The notes beneath the pieces were generated by a model. The model saw only the letters and a program-made list of their open reading frames with translations. It searched no databases and was not told the DNA's origin. A stretch of 64,000 nt of DNA, from assembly GCF_000816845.1 (NCBI RefSeq), contig NZ_CP006877.1, positions 1,183,501 through 1,247,500 on the forward strand, written 5' to 3'. Source of the stretch: Rhizobium gallicum bv. gallicum R602sp. GTDB taxonomy: Bacteria > Pseudomonadota > Alphaproteobacteria > Rhizobiales > Rhizobiaceae. Shown one piece after another: positions 17,798 to 26,358 of the stretch; within the stretch, counting starts at the first letter, position 1, and each line of letters starts with the position of its first letter. Made by a program: the position numbers and the translations under genes.

Positions 17798-18565
17798 ATG
17801 TTGTTCGAAGATTCCGGCAGCGCTCTATCCGAAACACATATTTCTGATCGCGCCATGTATAAATCAATCGCCTCCCTGAGCAGCGTGGACAACCCGCGGC
17901 TTTACAAGGTTCTTTTCGACCATTTCTCGTCGCTCTATCCGGCAATAGCCAAATCGAGCGTGGCTGAATTTCACTTAGGGGGCGATCAGACTTTTCGGCT
18001 CCTTCGAGGGTCGAAGGACCTCACTTTCGAGATTGTCTACTCCGACATTTCCCGGTTCGCCTCTATCACCCGATCATTGAATTCACGAGCACGAAAATAC
18101 ATCACGGGCTTTGCTCTTCAGTGGAGCACTTCGCGCGTGGCACCTCCGCGCGGACTCCTGCAGCTTCCTCGTCCGCTGGATGAAACGCGGGTTCCTGAAG
18201 ATGTGCTGATGGTGATCTTCCATCTTGATCAAGCCGATCCGGTCGAAGCCGAGCGTAAGATCATGGCATGCATCAGCGCGCTCTATCCCTCCGGTCCGAC
18301 ATTGCAGCGAGAGGCGCAGGACTATAACGGCCAAAGAGCAATAGCGCAGCTCGCTGACTGGCTGTCGTTCCAGGATGCAAAGCGCGTGCTTGACATCGAA
18401 GACCCGGACCACGCGGCGATGATGCTCATCTCGATGATGTTTGGAGGAATGGCATCCTGCATGACCGCAGGTGGCGGCTTGCCGGACAGATCGCGCCTTA
18501 TTGGCTATCTCAAAGGGTGCATCCACCTCTTCGTGAGAGGTTGCCGCTGCAAAGAGGCCGCCTGA
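17798..18565 (+). CDS. Unknown protein with TetR-like C-terminal domain
   Basis: A 255-residue protein. The end (HAAMMLISMMFGGMASCM ... GYLKGCIHLFVRGC) resembles the C-terminal dimerisation helices of TetR/AcrR regulators. The N-terminal half (DQTFRLLRGSKDLTFEIVYSDISRF) shows no TetR helix-turn-helix that I can see. No Shine-Dalgarno stands out for the ATG at 17798, and the in-frame ATG at 17855 is an alternative. GC is lower than in neighbouring genes, suggesting recent acquisition. The function is unknown. Confidence 0.55.
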   Translation: MLFEDSGSALSETHISDRAMYKSIASLSSVDNPRLYKVLFDHFSSLYPAIAKSSVAEFHLGGDQTFRLLRGSKDLTFEIVYSDISRFASITRSLNSRARKYITGFALQWSTSRVAPPRGLLQLPRPLDETRVPEDVLMVIFHLDQADPVEAERKIMACISALYPSGPTLQREAQDYNGQRAIAQLADWLSFQDAKRVLDIEDPDHAAMMLISMMFGGMASCMTAGGGLPDRSRLIGYLKGCIHLFVRGCRCKEAA

Positions 18566-18791
18566 CACGAAGAGCCGGATACGGCACTGCCGGCTGCCGT
18601 TCACCACCCCATTTTTGCGTGGCGGTGGAGCTTGGCCTTCTTTGTTGGAATCTCTCGCTGCAGCCTCTTTAGCTTGCCCGGGCAGCACAATCTTGGCCGC
18701 GGAACGGTCGCTCTGGCAGCTCTCCTTGTGGCAAAAATACAACGTTCGCTGGTTCTAGAATATTTTTGGTACGATGGCGTTTATTAAATAA

Positions 18792-18820
18792 TTGACGGGC
18801 TGGCGCATCGCCTGTTCTAA
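18792..18820 (+). promoter_or_regulatory. Putative sigma-70 type promoter of the porin gene
   Basis: TTGACG (18792-18797), a 17-base spacer and TTCTAA (18815-18820) match a rhizobial housekeeping promoter. It would give a leader of about 115 bases before the porin start. Confidence 0.5.
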
Positions 18821-18903
18821 AGGTTGCGTTGCCGGAGCAAATCGCCTCGGCAACTCCTGGCGGACTGAAATTTCAGGGGACCGCATCCATCGCGCTAGCA
18901 AGA

Positions 18904-18921
18904 GCCAACCTTGGGGTTGGC
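18904..18921 (+). promoter_or_regulatory. Leader hairpin just upstream of the porin ribosome-binding site
   Basis: GCCAACC (18904-18910) and GGTTGGC (18915-18921) form a perfect 7-pair stem with loop TTGG, ending 9 bases before the GGAGAC ribosome-binding site (18931-18936). It may stabilise the mRNA or influence initiation. Confidence 0.5.
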
Positions 18922-18940
18922 CTCTGGAACGGAGACAAAA

Positions 18941-20038
18941 ATGAACATTAAGAGCCTTCTTCTCGGCTCCGCTGCTGCCCTCGCAGTAGTTTCCGGTGCT
19001 CAGGCCGCCGACGCCATCGTCGCTGCCGAACCGGAACCGGTTGAGTACGTCCGCGTCTGCGACGCTTACGGCACCGGCTACTTCTACATCCCGGGCACCG
19101 AAACCTGCCTCCAGATCGGCGGCTACGTCCGCTTCGACGTTGGCTTCGGTGCTGGCGACGCATTCAAAAACAACGGCTCTGAGGACTGGGATGCCCGCAC
19201 GCGTGCGCACATCAACGTCATCGCTAAGAGCGATACGGAATACGGCGTTCTGACGAGTGCGATCATTCTTGAATCCAATTTCCGTCCGAACGAAGTTGAC
19301 AGCGACGCTCGTTCGGCTGGAGCATCTTCTACGTTCGGCAGTTCTCAGGACAGCACTGGCATCGACGAGGCTTACATCGATCTCGCCGGCTTCCGTGTCG
19401 GTAAGTTCGCCAACTGGTGGGATGATGACTTCTCGGGCGAAACCGACGTCATGACGACCCTCGATGGTTCGACGAAGCAGAACTCCATCCGCTATCAGTA
19501 CGACGCTGGCGACTTCTATGCCGGTATCGCTCTCGAAGAACTGGTTCAGACAGAGGGCGGAAATGCCAACAACCTCGGTATCGACGGTTCCATCGGCGGT
19601 AAGGTCGGCGGCTTCACCTATGCGATTATCGGCGCTTACGACACCGACGCCCAGGAAGGCGCCGTACTCGCAAAGGTCGGCGTTGACGTTGGCCCGGGCA
19701 CGCTCTCGGTTGCCGGCATCTATTCCACCGGTCTGGGCGATCAGGGCTTCAACGGCTACTACGACGCCGGCGAATGGTCCGTGGCCGCTCAGTACGCGCT
19801 CAAGGCAACCGACAAGTTCACGGTCACCCCTGCTGTTCAGTACATCGACAACATCGATGCCGACGCGAGTGGCAGCTGGGACAGCGGTAGCGAGCTGCGT
19901 GCTGGCGTTACGCTCGATTACAAGGTCGTAGAGAACCTTTCCACAAAGCTCACTGCAACCTATGTTTCGGACGATCACGACAACGCGGCGGATCAGGACT
20001 GGGTCGAAGGCTTCTTCCGCCTGCAGCGCGACTTCTAA
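18941..20038 (+). CDS. Outer-membrane porin (RopA/Omp2b family)
   Basis: A 365-residue protein with a signal peptide (MNIKSLLLGSAAALAVVSGAQA, 1-22) followed by the alphaproteobacterial porin signature EYVRVCDAYGTGYFYIPGTETCLQIGGYVRFD. The rest is beta-strand-rich with alternating aromatic and polar residues, and the last residue is Phe (RLQRDF), as needed for Bam recognition. Start ATG 18941 follows GGAGAC; ten upstream in-frame codons belong to the leader. The gene is monocistronic with its own promoter and terminator. Codon choice is strongly biased to C-ending optimal codons, suggesting high expression. Confidence 0.93.
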   Translation: MNIKSLLLGSAAALAVVSGAQAADAIVAAEPEPVEYVRVCDAYGTGYFYIPGTETCLQIGGYVRFDVGFGAGDAFKNNGSEDWDARTRAHINVIAKSDTEYGVLTSAIILESNFRPNEVDSDARSAGASSTFGSSQDSTGIDEAYIDLAGFRVGKFANWWDDDFSGETDVMTTLDGSTKQNSIRYQYDAGDFYAGIALEELVQTEGGNANNLGIDGSIGGKVGGFTYAIIGAYDTDAQEGAVLAKVGVDVGPGTLSVAGIYSTGLGDQGFNGYYDAGEWSVAAQYALKATDKFTVTPAVQYIDNIDADASGSWDSGSELRAGVTLDYKVVENLSTKLTATYVSDDHDNAADQDWVEGFFRLQRDF

Positions 20039-20089
20039 TCAAACGCGATAAAACTGATCTGAATTGACCTCTGATCAGTTTCGAGGGAA

Positions 20090-20118
20090 GAGCCCGGTAT
20101 CCCAGCCGGGCTCTTCTT
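20090..20118 (+). terminator. Terminator of the porin gene
   Basis: AGCCCGG (20091-20097) and CCGGGCT (20106-20112), extended by one G-C pair, form a stem followed by TCTTCTTC. A second weaker repeat, AAACTGATC/GATCAGTTT, lies just upstream (20051-20081). Confidence 0.75.
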
Positions 20119-20122
20119 CAAT

Positions 20123-20758
20123 TCAGGCGGTCAACCCCTTGGCGAAAATTCTAAGGCTCGAACGAAGGTAGGCTCGGGTCCGTTTCGCGCGTTCTTCCAA
20201 ATCCATTTCTGCGCGGCCGATGCTCAAGCTTCCGAAGACGATGCCGATCAGCATGGTGGCTGCAGCGTCTGCGTCAGCAACCGTTATCCGGCCCTTCTGC
20301 TTCATCTGCCTGAGCCACTCGGAGAGCCTTGCACGCGCGAGCCTGAAATCGTCCCGCAATTCCGCGACGTGTTCCGCCGCTTCCCAGCCGACCTCTATCA
20401 TGAAGTAGTCATTCATGCCGGCCGCGTCCGCCGCACCGTCTTCATCGATGAAAAAGGTTCTGGCGAGCTGTTCCTCCAACGGAAGCTGGTCATCAATTTC
20501 CGGTACGAAGAAAATGGAATCGCTTCGCGATTTCAGTATATCCCGCAGAAGGTCAGCTTTTCCGTTGAAGAACTCGTAGAAGGTTCTTTTGGAAATGCCG
20601 CATCTGGCCGCTATCACATCAACCGTCGTATTGACGTATCCGTATTCGATGAAGACATCGCATCCCACGCCGATTATCTCATCCCGTCGCTGATCGGTGT
20701 CCACGCTCTTAGGACGCCCGCGCGGCCTCTTTACATTTTCCCCAGTTTTTGAACTCAC
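20123..20758 (-). CDS. TetR/AcrR family transcriptional regulator
   Basis: A 211-residue protein. A basic N-terminus (KRPRGRPKSVD) leads into a TetR helix-turn-helix (TTVDVIAARCGISKRTFYEFFNGKADLL, about 44-71). The C-terminal domain (AATMLIGIVFGSLSIGRAEM) is of the ligand-binding/dimerisation type. The start is GTG at 20758. The regulated gene is not obvious: it converges on the porin gene and diverges from a second TetR gene about 345 bases away. Confidence 0.9.
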   Translation of the reverse strand: MSSKTGENVKRPRGRPKSVDTDQRRDEIIGVGCDVFIEYGYVNTTVDVIAARCGISKRTFYEFFNGKADLLRDILKSRSDSIFFVPEIDDQLPLEEQLARTFFIDEDGAADAAGMNDYFMIEVGWEAAEHVAELRDDFRLARARLSEWLRQMKQKGRITVADADAAATMLIGIVFGSLSIGRAEMDLEERAKRTRAYLRSSLRIFAKGLTA

Positions 20759-20860
20759 GATCCCTCATCGCTTAAAATTTTTTTCCACCCAGGCTTCGAC
20801 TGATACATGAACCGGCCTGGCGGGTACAGGCCGTCTGGACCCGCTCATCCGGCGCGCGGC

Positions 20861-20956
20861 CCTCACCCCCAGCTCACCCCCAGCTCACCCCCAGCTCACC
20901 CCCAGCTCACGCCCAGCTCACGCCCAGCTCACGCCCAGCTCACGCCCAGCTCACGC
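20861..20956. repeat. 11-base tandem repeat (about 8.7 copies)
   Basis: Units of AGCTCACCCCC (20871-20903, three copies) then AGCTCACGCCC (20904-20947, four copies), with partial copies at both ends. All copies of one variant are grouped, suggesting stepwise expansion. The tract lies between two divergent TetR genes. 11 bases is not a multiple of 3, so copy-number change would shift any frame crossing it. Confidence 0.95.
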
Positions 20957-21103
20957 ATTGTCACCGTTGCGTTACGATCTCAAGCTTCTCAAAAGAATTT
21001 GCCCGAGGCAATACAGATGTTATTTTGTCCGACACACATTGCCATCGCGCGGCACGCTCTGATTGCGTGCCTGATTGCGTGCCTGGGGGGCAAGAGACAG
21101 ACG

Positions 21104-21676
21104 ATGGAAAGTTCGTACAGGCGCAGGAAACAGCCGGAGCTGGTCAAGCGGACCCTGATAGATGAAGCGGCAAAACTTGCCGTGCGGGAAGGGCTTGCCT
21201 CCGTGACCGTTCAGGCCGTATCCGACGCAGCGGGGGTGACCAAGGGCGGCTTCATCCATCATTTTCCGAGCAAGAAGGACCTGATCGACGCCGTCTTCGG
21301 GGAACTCCTTGAAGCAATCGATGACGATATCGATGCCCGTATGTCCAAGGACCCCGAGCCCTATGGCGCGTTTACGCGCGCCTATATCAACTCAGTCTTC
21401 CAAAACAATCTCTGCGCCAAGGGCGGCCAGTGGGCGCCGCTGACGATTTCGGCGCTGACCGATCCGTATCTGCGCGATCTCATGGCAAGCTGGGTCGAGG
21501 AACGGGCGCAGCGCCACAATGAGACGGATGGCGATACGCACTTGAAGATCGCGCGCCTGGCTGCCGACGGCATCTGGCTCGCCCATCTTTATAAGATCAA
21601 GATCACCGATCCAGAGACGCTGAGGTCTGAGCTTTTGGCAACCACCAGAAAGTCGGATGCGCAGCGCAAGAACTAG
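21104..21676 (+). CDS. TetR/AcrR family transcriptional regulator
   Basis: A 190-residue protein. The TetR helix-turn-helix is SVTVQAVSDAAGVTKGGFIHHFPSKKDLIDAVF (about 36-68), and the C-terminal domain has the DGIWLAHLYKI helix seen in TetR_C_6-like repressors. Start at ATG 21104 (MESSYRRRKQPELV) by family likeness. The open frame continues upstream to 20807 through the 11-base tandem repeat and a 12-base direct duplication (TGATTGCGTGCC, 21060-21083), but that part is low-complexity and probably untranslated. Confidence 0.87.
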   Translation: MESSYRRRKQPELVKRTLIDEAAKLAVREGLASVTVQAVSDAAGVTKGGFIHHFPSKKDLIDAVFGELLEAIDDDIDARMSKDPEPYGAFTRAYINSVFQNNLCAKGGQWAPLTISALTDPYLRDLMASWVEERAQRHNETDGDTHLKIARLAADGIWLAHLYKIKITDPETLRSELLATTRKSDAQRKN

Positions 21677-21794
21677 ATAATTGCCCCGATTCGGGTATGC
21701 GCCCTACAACCTAAGTCTAAGCCCTCGCCTTCGTTTGCAACTTATTAACCATATTACCTGAAGCTTTCCTCGTTTGCTTGGGGGAGCCGAGGTC

Positions 21795-23231
21795 ATGTAT
21801 GCGCTGAAGACGGTGGAGGAGGTTGCCGACGAGCCGGATGGGCACAGCGCGGAGGCGTTGCGCCATGTCCTTTCCAGGCTCGCAGAAGAGGCGTCCACGC
21901 TCGGCATCGATCTCGTCGATATCGCCGGCGCCATCCAGGACATGGCGGCGATGTCGGCGCGCCATGCGACGGCATTCGACGATGTGACGCGGACAGCACT
22001 TTCGATCGCCGAGACGAACCGGGCAGTTGCCATGTCGCTCAACGAGACGGACCGGACGGCAGCGGAGGCCCGGCACATGTTGAAGGAATCGGCCGGCCGC
22101 CTGTCGGGCTCGGTCGAAGAGATCGGCCATATGGTGGAGTCCTCCGAGGAGATCAGCGCCGAGATCAATACCTTCTCCAAATCGCTTGCCGATGTCGACA
22201 AGGTTGCCGCAGAGATCAGCACCATCGCGCGGCAGACGAACCTTTTGGCGCTCAACGCCGCAATCGAAGCGGCACGCGCCGGCGAAGCGGGCAAGGGCTT
22301 TGCCGTCGTCGCCTCGGAAATCCGCGCGCTGTCGCTGCAGACCTCCAAGGCGACTGGCTCCATCCAGGAAACGCTGGACGAGCTGCGCATCAGGATCGAC
22401 CGTCTCTCGGCGGCAGGCAGCGGTGCGCGCGAAAGTGCTGCCGGCGTCAAGGATAAGTCCGAGGCGATGCGCGGCGCATTCACCAAGATGGAGCATGTGA
22501 TCACTCAGATCCTCGACAGCTCCACGGTCATGGCAAGGACCACCGAGGCTGTCGACCAGCAATGCGCCGGTTTCGTCGCCAAGCTCGGCGAGATGTCGGC
22601 CGAAGTGCTGAATTCCAACGTGAAGCTCCAGCAGGCCGCAAAGCGCGTCGACAGCGTCGTCGGCCTTTCCGAGAAACTGGTGCAGTTGACAGCGAGCGCC
22701 GGTGTGCAAACGACAGACAGCCTCTGGATCGCCAAGGCGCAAGGTGTGGCCTCCGCGATTTCCGACGTCTTCGAACATGCCGTCGCCGAGGGCCGCATCG
22801 GCTTCGAGGCGTTGTTCAACCGGCAATACCGCCCGATCCCGGGGACCGATCCGGTGCAGCTCATGGCGGCTTTCACGGAACTCACCGACCGCCTGCTGCC
22901 GCCGATCCAGGAGCCCGTGGCCGCCTGCGACGAGCGCATCGCCTTTTGCGCGGCGGTCGATGAGAACGGCTATCTGCCGACGCACAACCGGAAATTCTCC
23001 GAACCCCAGCGGCCGGGCGATACGGTGTGGAACACCGCCAACTGCCGCAACCGGCGCATCTTCAACGACCGCGTCGGCCTTGCCGCGGGAAAAAGCACAG
23101 CACCTTTCCTCGTGCAGACCTATCGCCGCGACATGGGCGGCGGCAGTTTCGTGATGATGAAGGACATCTCCGCCCCGATCACCGTCCGCGGGCGGCATTG
23201 GGGCGGGCTGAGGCTGGCGGTAAAGGTCTAG
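21795..23231 (+). CDS. Cytoplasmic methyl-accepting chemotaxis-like protein
   Basis: A 478-residue protein without membrane helices. The MCP signalling hairpin comes first: helical from about 30, with the tip [37 protein letters not shown] near 145-185. A C-terminal sensor region (about 320-478) contains [39 protein letters not shown] and [16 protein letters not shown], the conserved end of a family of soluble chemoreceptors. Start ATG 21795 preferred over TTG 21774. The sensor-last order is unusual for MCPs. The ligand is unknown. Confidence 0.87.
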   Translation: MYALKTVEEVADEPDGHSAEALRHVLSRLAEEASTLGIDLVDIAGAIQDMAAMSARHATAFDDVTRTALSIAETNRAVAMSLNETDRTAAEARHMLKESAGRLSGSVEEIGHMVESSEEISAEINTFSKSLADVDKVAAEISTIARQTNLLALNAAIEAARAGEAGKGFAVVASEIRALSLQTSKATGSIQETLDELRIRIDRLSAAGSGARESAAGVKDKSEAMRGAFTKMEHVITQILDSSTVMARTTEAVDQQCAGFVAKLGEMSAEVLNSNVKLQQAAKRVDSVVGLSEKLVQLTASAGVQTTDSLWIAKAQGVASAISDVFEHAVAEGRIGFEALFNRQYRPIPGTDPVQLMAAFTELTDRLLPPIQEPVAACDERIAFCAAVDENGYLPTHNRKFSEPQRPGDTVWNTANCRNRRIFNDRVGLAAGKSTAPFLVQTYRRDMGGGSFVMMKDISAPITVRGRHWGGLRLAVKV

Positions 23232-23268
23232 CGTTGCCGCCCGCACTCCGCCGGTCTATACCGCGCAG

Positions 23269-23625
23269 ATGAGATTGCGTACCGACATCTTCGTTTCCGC
23301 CCTCCTGCGCCGCGTTTTTGCCAGGGGCGATTTCGCCGCTGTGGAGAAGAAGGGGGCGGAGGAGGCGGGTGCCATCTTCATCCGCCAGCATTTCCGCGAC
23401 GGGTTCGAAACGCTCTACGCGCCTGCCCCGCAAAGCGTCTTCGATGTGGAGGAGAGCGGCATGCGTCTTTTTGAAATCAGGCTTGAGAAAGCGGAGGCCG
23501 AGAAGGTGCGCGAACTGCTCGACCGCGAGCGGAAGTTCGATCCGGATCTCTGGATCGTCGAGCTCGAAGCCGACGACGTCGCGGAGATCGTGCCGCTGGC
23601 CGACGAGCGGCAGAACCCCCTTTGA
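23269..23625 (+). CDS. DUF1491 family protein
   Basis: A 118-residue soluble protein. The core LRTDIFVSALLRRVFARGDFAAVEKKGAEEAGAIFI followed by LWIVELEADD matches the alphaproteobacterial DUF1491 family, which has no assigned function. It begins 37 bases after the chemoreceptor gene on the same strand and may be read through from it. It converges on the DUF2336 gene with a 5-base gap. Confidence 0.87.
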   Translation: MRLRTDIFVSALLRRVFARGDFAAVEKKGAEEAGAIFIRQHFRDGFETLYAPAPQSVFDVEESGMRLFEIRLEKAEAEKVRELLDRERKFDPDLWIVELEADDVAEIVPLADERQNPL

Positions 23626-23630
23626 AGTTC

Positions 23631-24596
23631 TTACCGGCGGCCGACGATGCGGATATCGCGTGCCGGCGGCTCCTGGCGCACGGCGCGCGGGGCGGAAGCG
23701 GCGGATTGCTCCCCCCGCACCTGGTCTTCCGGTTTATAGGTATAGCTGTCGGCGCGACGCCAGGCTTCGACCCGCTGATGGCATTCGTCCGGATCGAGCG
23801 CATCCAGCACCATCCAGGCGCGAGTCACGTTGTGCTGCGGCTCGGAAAGATGCGGATACAGCCTCTCCAGCACGAAAACGGCGTCGAGAAAGCCCATGCC
23901 GAGGCTGGTCAGGGTCGTTGCGAGCTGCTGGCCGGAGAGATCGAGCATGATGCGCTCGGCAAGCCAGCGGCTGGCCGAAAGCGCGTCGGCAAGCGCCGTT
24001 GCGAAGGACCCGGCCTCCCGTGCGCGGGCAAAGCGGACGAGCAGCGCCTCCTGGATGTCGGACAGCGTGCGCAGGCCGAGGCGGTTGCTGTCATTACGTC
24101 CGAGATGTCGTGCTAGCCCCTTGATCCGTTCGCGCATCGCCTCTTCGCGGGCAAGGCGCTCGACGAAATCGGCCGCCTCCATCGAGGCAGCGGTCGGCGG
24201 GAGCGCATGCTCTTCGGCAACGGCGGCTGGCGCAGTCTGGCGCGGCTCGGCGTGACGCAGCGCCACAAGCGCATCGATGACCTTGGGCGAAAGGCTGTCG
24301 CGGCTGACGATCGCCCGGGCGTGGGCAGCTCCCTGCGACCGTGCGATGACGATCAACGTATCGTCGTCGACCGCCTGCGAAGCCGTCAGGAATGGCGCAG
24401 CGATTGCGATCGGCTGGCTGCCGATGAAGAGGGCAACGGCCGATGGTATGGTCTTGCACTGTGAAAGAGCGGCAACCGCCTGGCGGCGAGCTTCGTCGGA
24501 GGAGGCCTGAAAAAGCGGCATGAACAGTTCGGCGAACTGGCGCAGCTCGGATCGGGTGGGATGCGCCAATCCTTCAAAGCTGCTGACTGTCGCCAT
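23631..24596 (-). CDS. DUF2336 domain-containing protein
   Basis: A 321-residue, largely helical protein of the alphaproteobacterial DUF2336 family: LRQFAELFMPLFQASSDEARRQAVAALSQCKTIPSAVALFIGSQPIAIAAPFL and DDTLIVIARSQGAAHARAIVSRDSL resemble HEAT-like helical repeats. Start at 24596 (MATVSSFEGL) preferred over 24659. There is no signal peptide or membrane helix, and the function is unknown. The open reading frame is intact and the codon use is native. Confidence 0.83.
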   Translation of the reverse strand: MATVSSFEGLAHPTRSELRQFAELFMPLFQASSDEARRQAVAALSQCKTIPSAVALFIGSQPIAIAAPFLTASQAVDDDTLIVIARSQGAAHARAIVSRDSLSPKVIDALVALRHAEPRQTAPAAVAEEHALPPTAASMEAADFVERLAREEAMRERIKGLARHLGRNDSNRLGLRTLSDIQEALLVRFARAREAGSFATALADALSASRWLAERIMLDLSGQQLATTLTSLGMGFLDAVFVLERLYPHLSEPQHNVTRAWMVLDALDPDECHQRVEAWRRADSYTYKPEDQVRGEQSAASAPRAVRQEPPARDIRIVGRR

Positions 24597-24834
24597 CAAT
24601 ACCACATCCTTTTTCCGGATGGCCAGGGGCCCCTCTAGGTCTCGAAACCGGTCACGCACACGAACACCCTGGGAAACGCGGAACTCGGGCCCTCATGCGC
24701 TGGCGGAACGCACATCAACCCATGCGAAGATGAACAAATCCTACACCGGCACGGTTAACGGTTGCTGAAGATTTTAATCAAATGCGAGATGATGATGCAC
24801 GCATAACGTGCATCTCAGGATCGCCAGCGCAATG

Positions 24835-24863
24835 AAAAAGCGCCTTGCAGCGGGCAAGGCGCT
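24835..24863 (-). terminator. Terminator of the small gene at 24889
   Basis: AGCGCCTTGC (24839-24848) and GCAAGGCGCT (24854-24863) form a perfect 10-pair stem with a 5-base loop. On the minus strand it is followed by five Ts (24835-24839). It lies 26 bases after the stop of the small gene. Confidence 0.9.
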
Positions 24864-24888
24864 CCCGGACGCATCTGCGGGATGCAGT

Positions 24889-25098
24889 TCAAAGACCTTT
24901 GTGCGAACGCGTGGCCGTCAGCAGCTTCTCGCTATCGGTATGGCCTGCCTGGGAAAGATCGAGCGCGGCAGAGGCGGCAAATCGCGCGTCGGCGCTTTTG
25001 ATATCGATCGCCTTTCCGCGCACCATGCGTCCAATAACGCATCTCAGCACATCGAGGTCTTCCGGAGAATATGACGAGTTCAACATCAATGACATCAT
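24889..25098 (-). CDS. Small protein of unknown function
   Basis: A 69-residue protein: MMSLMLNSSYSPEDLDVLR, then a helical region (CVIGRMVRGKAIDIKSADARFAASAALDLSQAGHTDSEKLL). I recall short rhizobial proteins sharing the SYSPEDL start, without known function. GGAGGG precedes the double ATG at 25098, and a strong terminator follows the stop, together making a convincing single gene. The longer open frame to 25203 is leader. Confidence 0.8.
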   Translation of the reverse strand: MMSLMLNSSYSPEDLDVLRCVIGRMVRGKAIDIKSADARFAASAALDLSQAGHTDSEKLLTATRSHKGL

Positions 25099-25617
25099 CT
25101 GCCCTCCGTTCTTGCGGCAAGAGCATACATGGGTCTCCCAACCGGCCATTGCCCTGAAACTCGACTGGCAAAAACACGATATGCGCAAATGAGGCGGCCG
25201 CAATTAAATATCTTTTGTGACGTAAATATGCAACAGTCGCCCTTTCTCGGGACGTCGCCACGTGGTGATTTTAAGTGGTTGAAATAATTGTCGAATTATA
25301 TTCGTATTTTTGCTCCCGTCGGATTGAAACCAAACGGCTGGTAACCGCGTTTAGTAACCGGTGTCGTGCAGACGCCGCGAGCCTGCAATATTAGTAGACT
25401 GTTAACTATCATGTGTCTCAATTCGGATAGGAACGGCGCGATTGAGTGCTTCGGTCGTCAAGATTCCGCTTCACGGTATTTCGAATAGGTGCCGTGAGAA
25501 AGGCGCGAATGCCCTCGGTCCGGAATATCCGGCGCCGCAGGACGCGCTGGCCCGTGCAGGCGGGCAGGGTGAAATCCGCTCACGTTCATCCGTCTCGGGC
25601 AGTGCATGGAGACGAGA
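25099..25617. promoter_or_regulatory. Divergent AT-rich intergenic region
   Basis: About 520 bases between two divergent small genes. The part 25200-25440 is AT-rich with short palindromes (CGAATTATATTCG near 25292) and a GTTAACTATC motif near 25400. No further gene is convincing. It probably carries both promoters, and a small RNA cannot be excluded. Confidence 0.45.
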
Positions 25618-25797
25618 ATGGCCATAGTAGTCGCATTGGCGGACCGGCGGCAACAGATGCCACGCCGCAAGGAAAGGGAGCCGGTCACGGCTCAGATTCT
25701 GCTGTTCACGGGCGTACGCTACGAGCGCCTCCCGGAGATGCCGAAGCGCCCGGCGCATCGCGCATCGCGTGTGGAGAACCGCGCGGAGAACGAGTGA
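25618..25797 (+). CDS. Small basic protein of unknown function
   Basis: A 59-residue, Arg-rich protein. The segment AQILLFTGVRYERL near the centre is one I recall from short rhizobial proteins of unknown function. GGAG lies 6 bases before the ATG at 25618; the ATG at 25606 is in frame but has the ribosome-binding site inside its codons. It converges on the DUF1254 gene with a 9-base gap. Confidence 0.65.
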   Translation: MAIVVALADRRQQMPRRKEREPVTAQILLFTGVRYERLPEMPKRPAHRASRVENRAENE

Positions 25798-25806
25798 GGC
25801 CAAGCC

Positions 25807-26358
25807 TCAGTCGGCGGGTGCATAGGCCTCACAGCCGGCGCCCGCGAGGAAGCTTCTGGCTGCCTCATCGAAGCTTGCCTGCGGGGCAAGCGTTCTGAGC
25901 ACCGCATAGCCTTGCGGGTGGTTCATCTCGACAAGAATAGTCGGCTGCAGCTCCGCAGGCAGCGATTTGCGCAAACCGGTAAGCTGGATCGGCGTTGCGA
26001 CGAGAACATCCAGCGCTCCCCCCACAGACGTTCTGTCATTCATGCTGAAGACTTCGTTCGAGGCGCCGTCATAGACGGCGATCGACCAGAACGGCACGTT
26101 GCCTTTTGCCGTGAAGCGGACTGGGTTGTTTTCCAGATCGAAGGCGCAGACGGCGGTGCGCAAGAAAGGATCGCTGTTTGCTAGCCCCGCGTCGTCGGTT
26201 TGTGCTGAGAGCAGATAGAAATGGTTCTGATCGCCCTCAGCAAGAACCCGCGTCTGGGCGTCCCTGCCGGTGTAGTGCGGCAGCGCGAGAATGATGACGA
26301 GATGCAGCAGCGCGGCGCCGAAGAGGCCGGTCAGGATTGAGAATATCAGCCTAAGCAT
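25807..26358 (-). CDS. DUF1254-type membrane-anchored protein
   Basis: A 183-residue protein with an N-terminal membrane helix (LIFSILTGLFGAALLHLVIILALP). The soluble part (DPFLRTAVCAFDLENNPVRFTAKGNVPFWSIAVYDGASNEVFSMNDR) matches the short DUF1254-like partner commonly encoded beside DUF1214 proteins in rhizobia. The first bases overlap the upstream DUF1214 gene by 8 bases. Probably periplasmic and anchored; function unknown. Confidence 0.83.
   Translation of the reverse strand: MLRLIFSILTGLFGAALLHLVIILALPHYTGRDAQTRVLAEGDQNHFYLLSAQTDDAGLANSDPFLRTAVCAFDLENNPVRFTAKGNVPFWSIAVYDGASNEVFSMNDRTSVGGALDVLVATPIQLTGLRKSLPAELQPTILVEMNHPQGYAVLRTLAPQASFDEAARSFLAGAGCEAYAPAD

Noticed and set aside
20861..20956. 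CRISPR array
   Set aside because: The 11-base units abut directly without spacers, and no cas genes are present. It is a simple tandem repeat.
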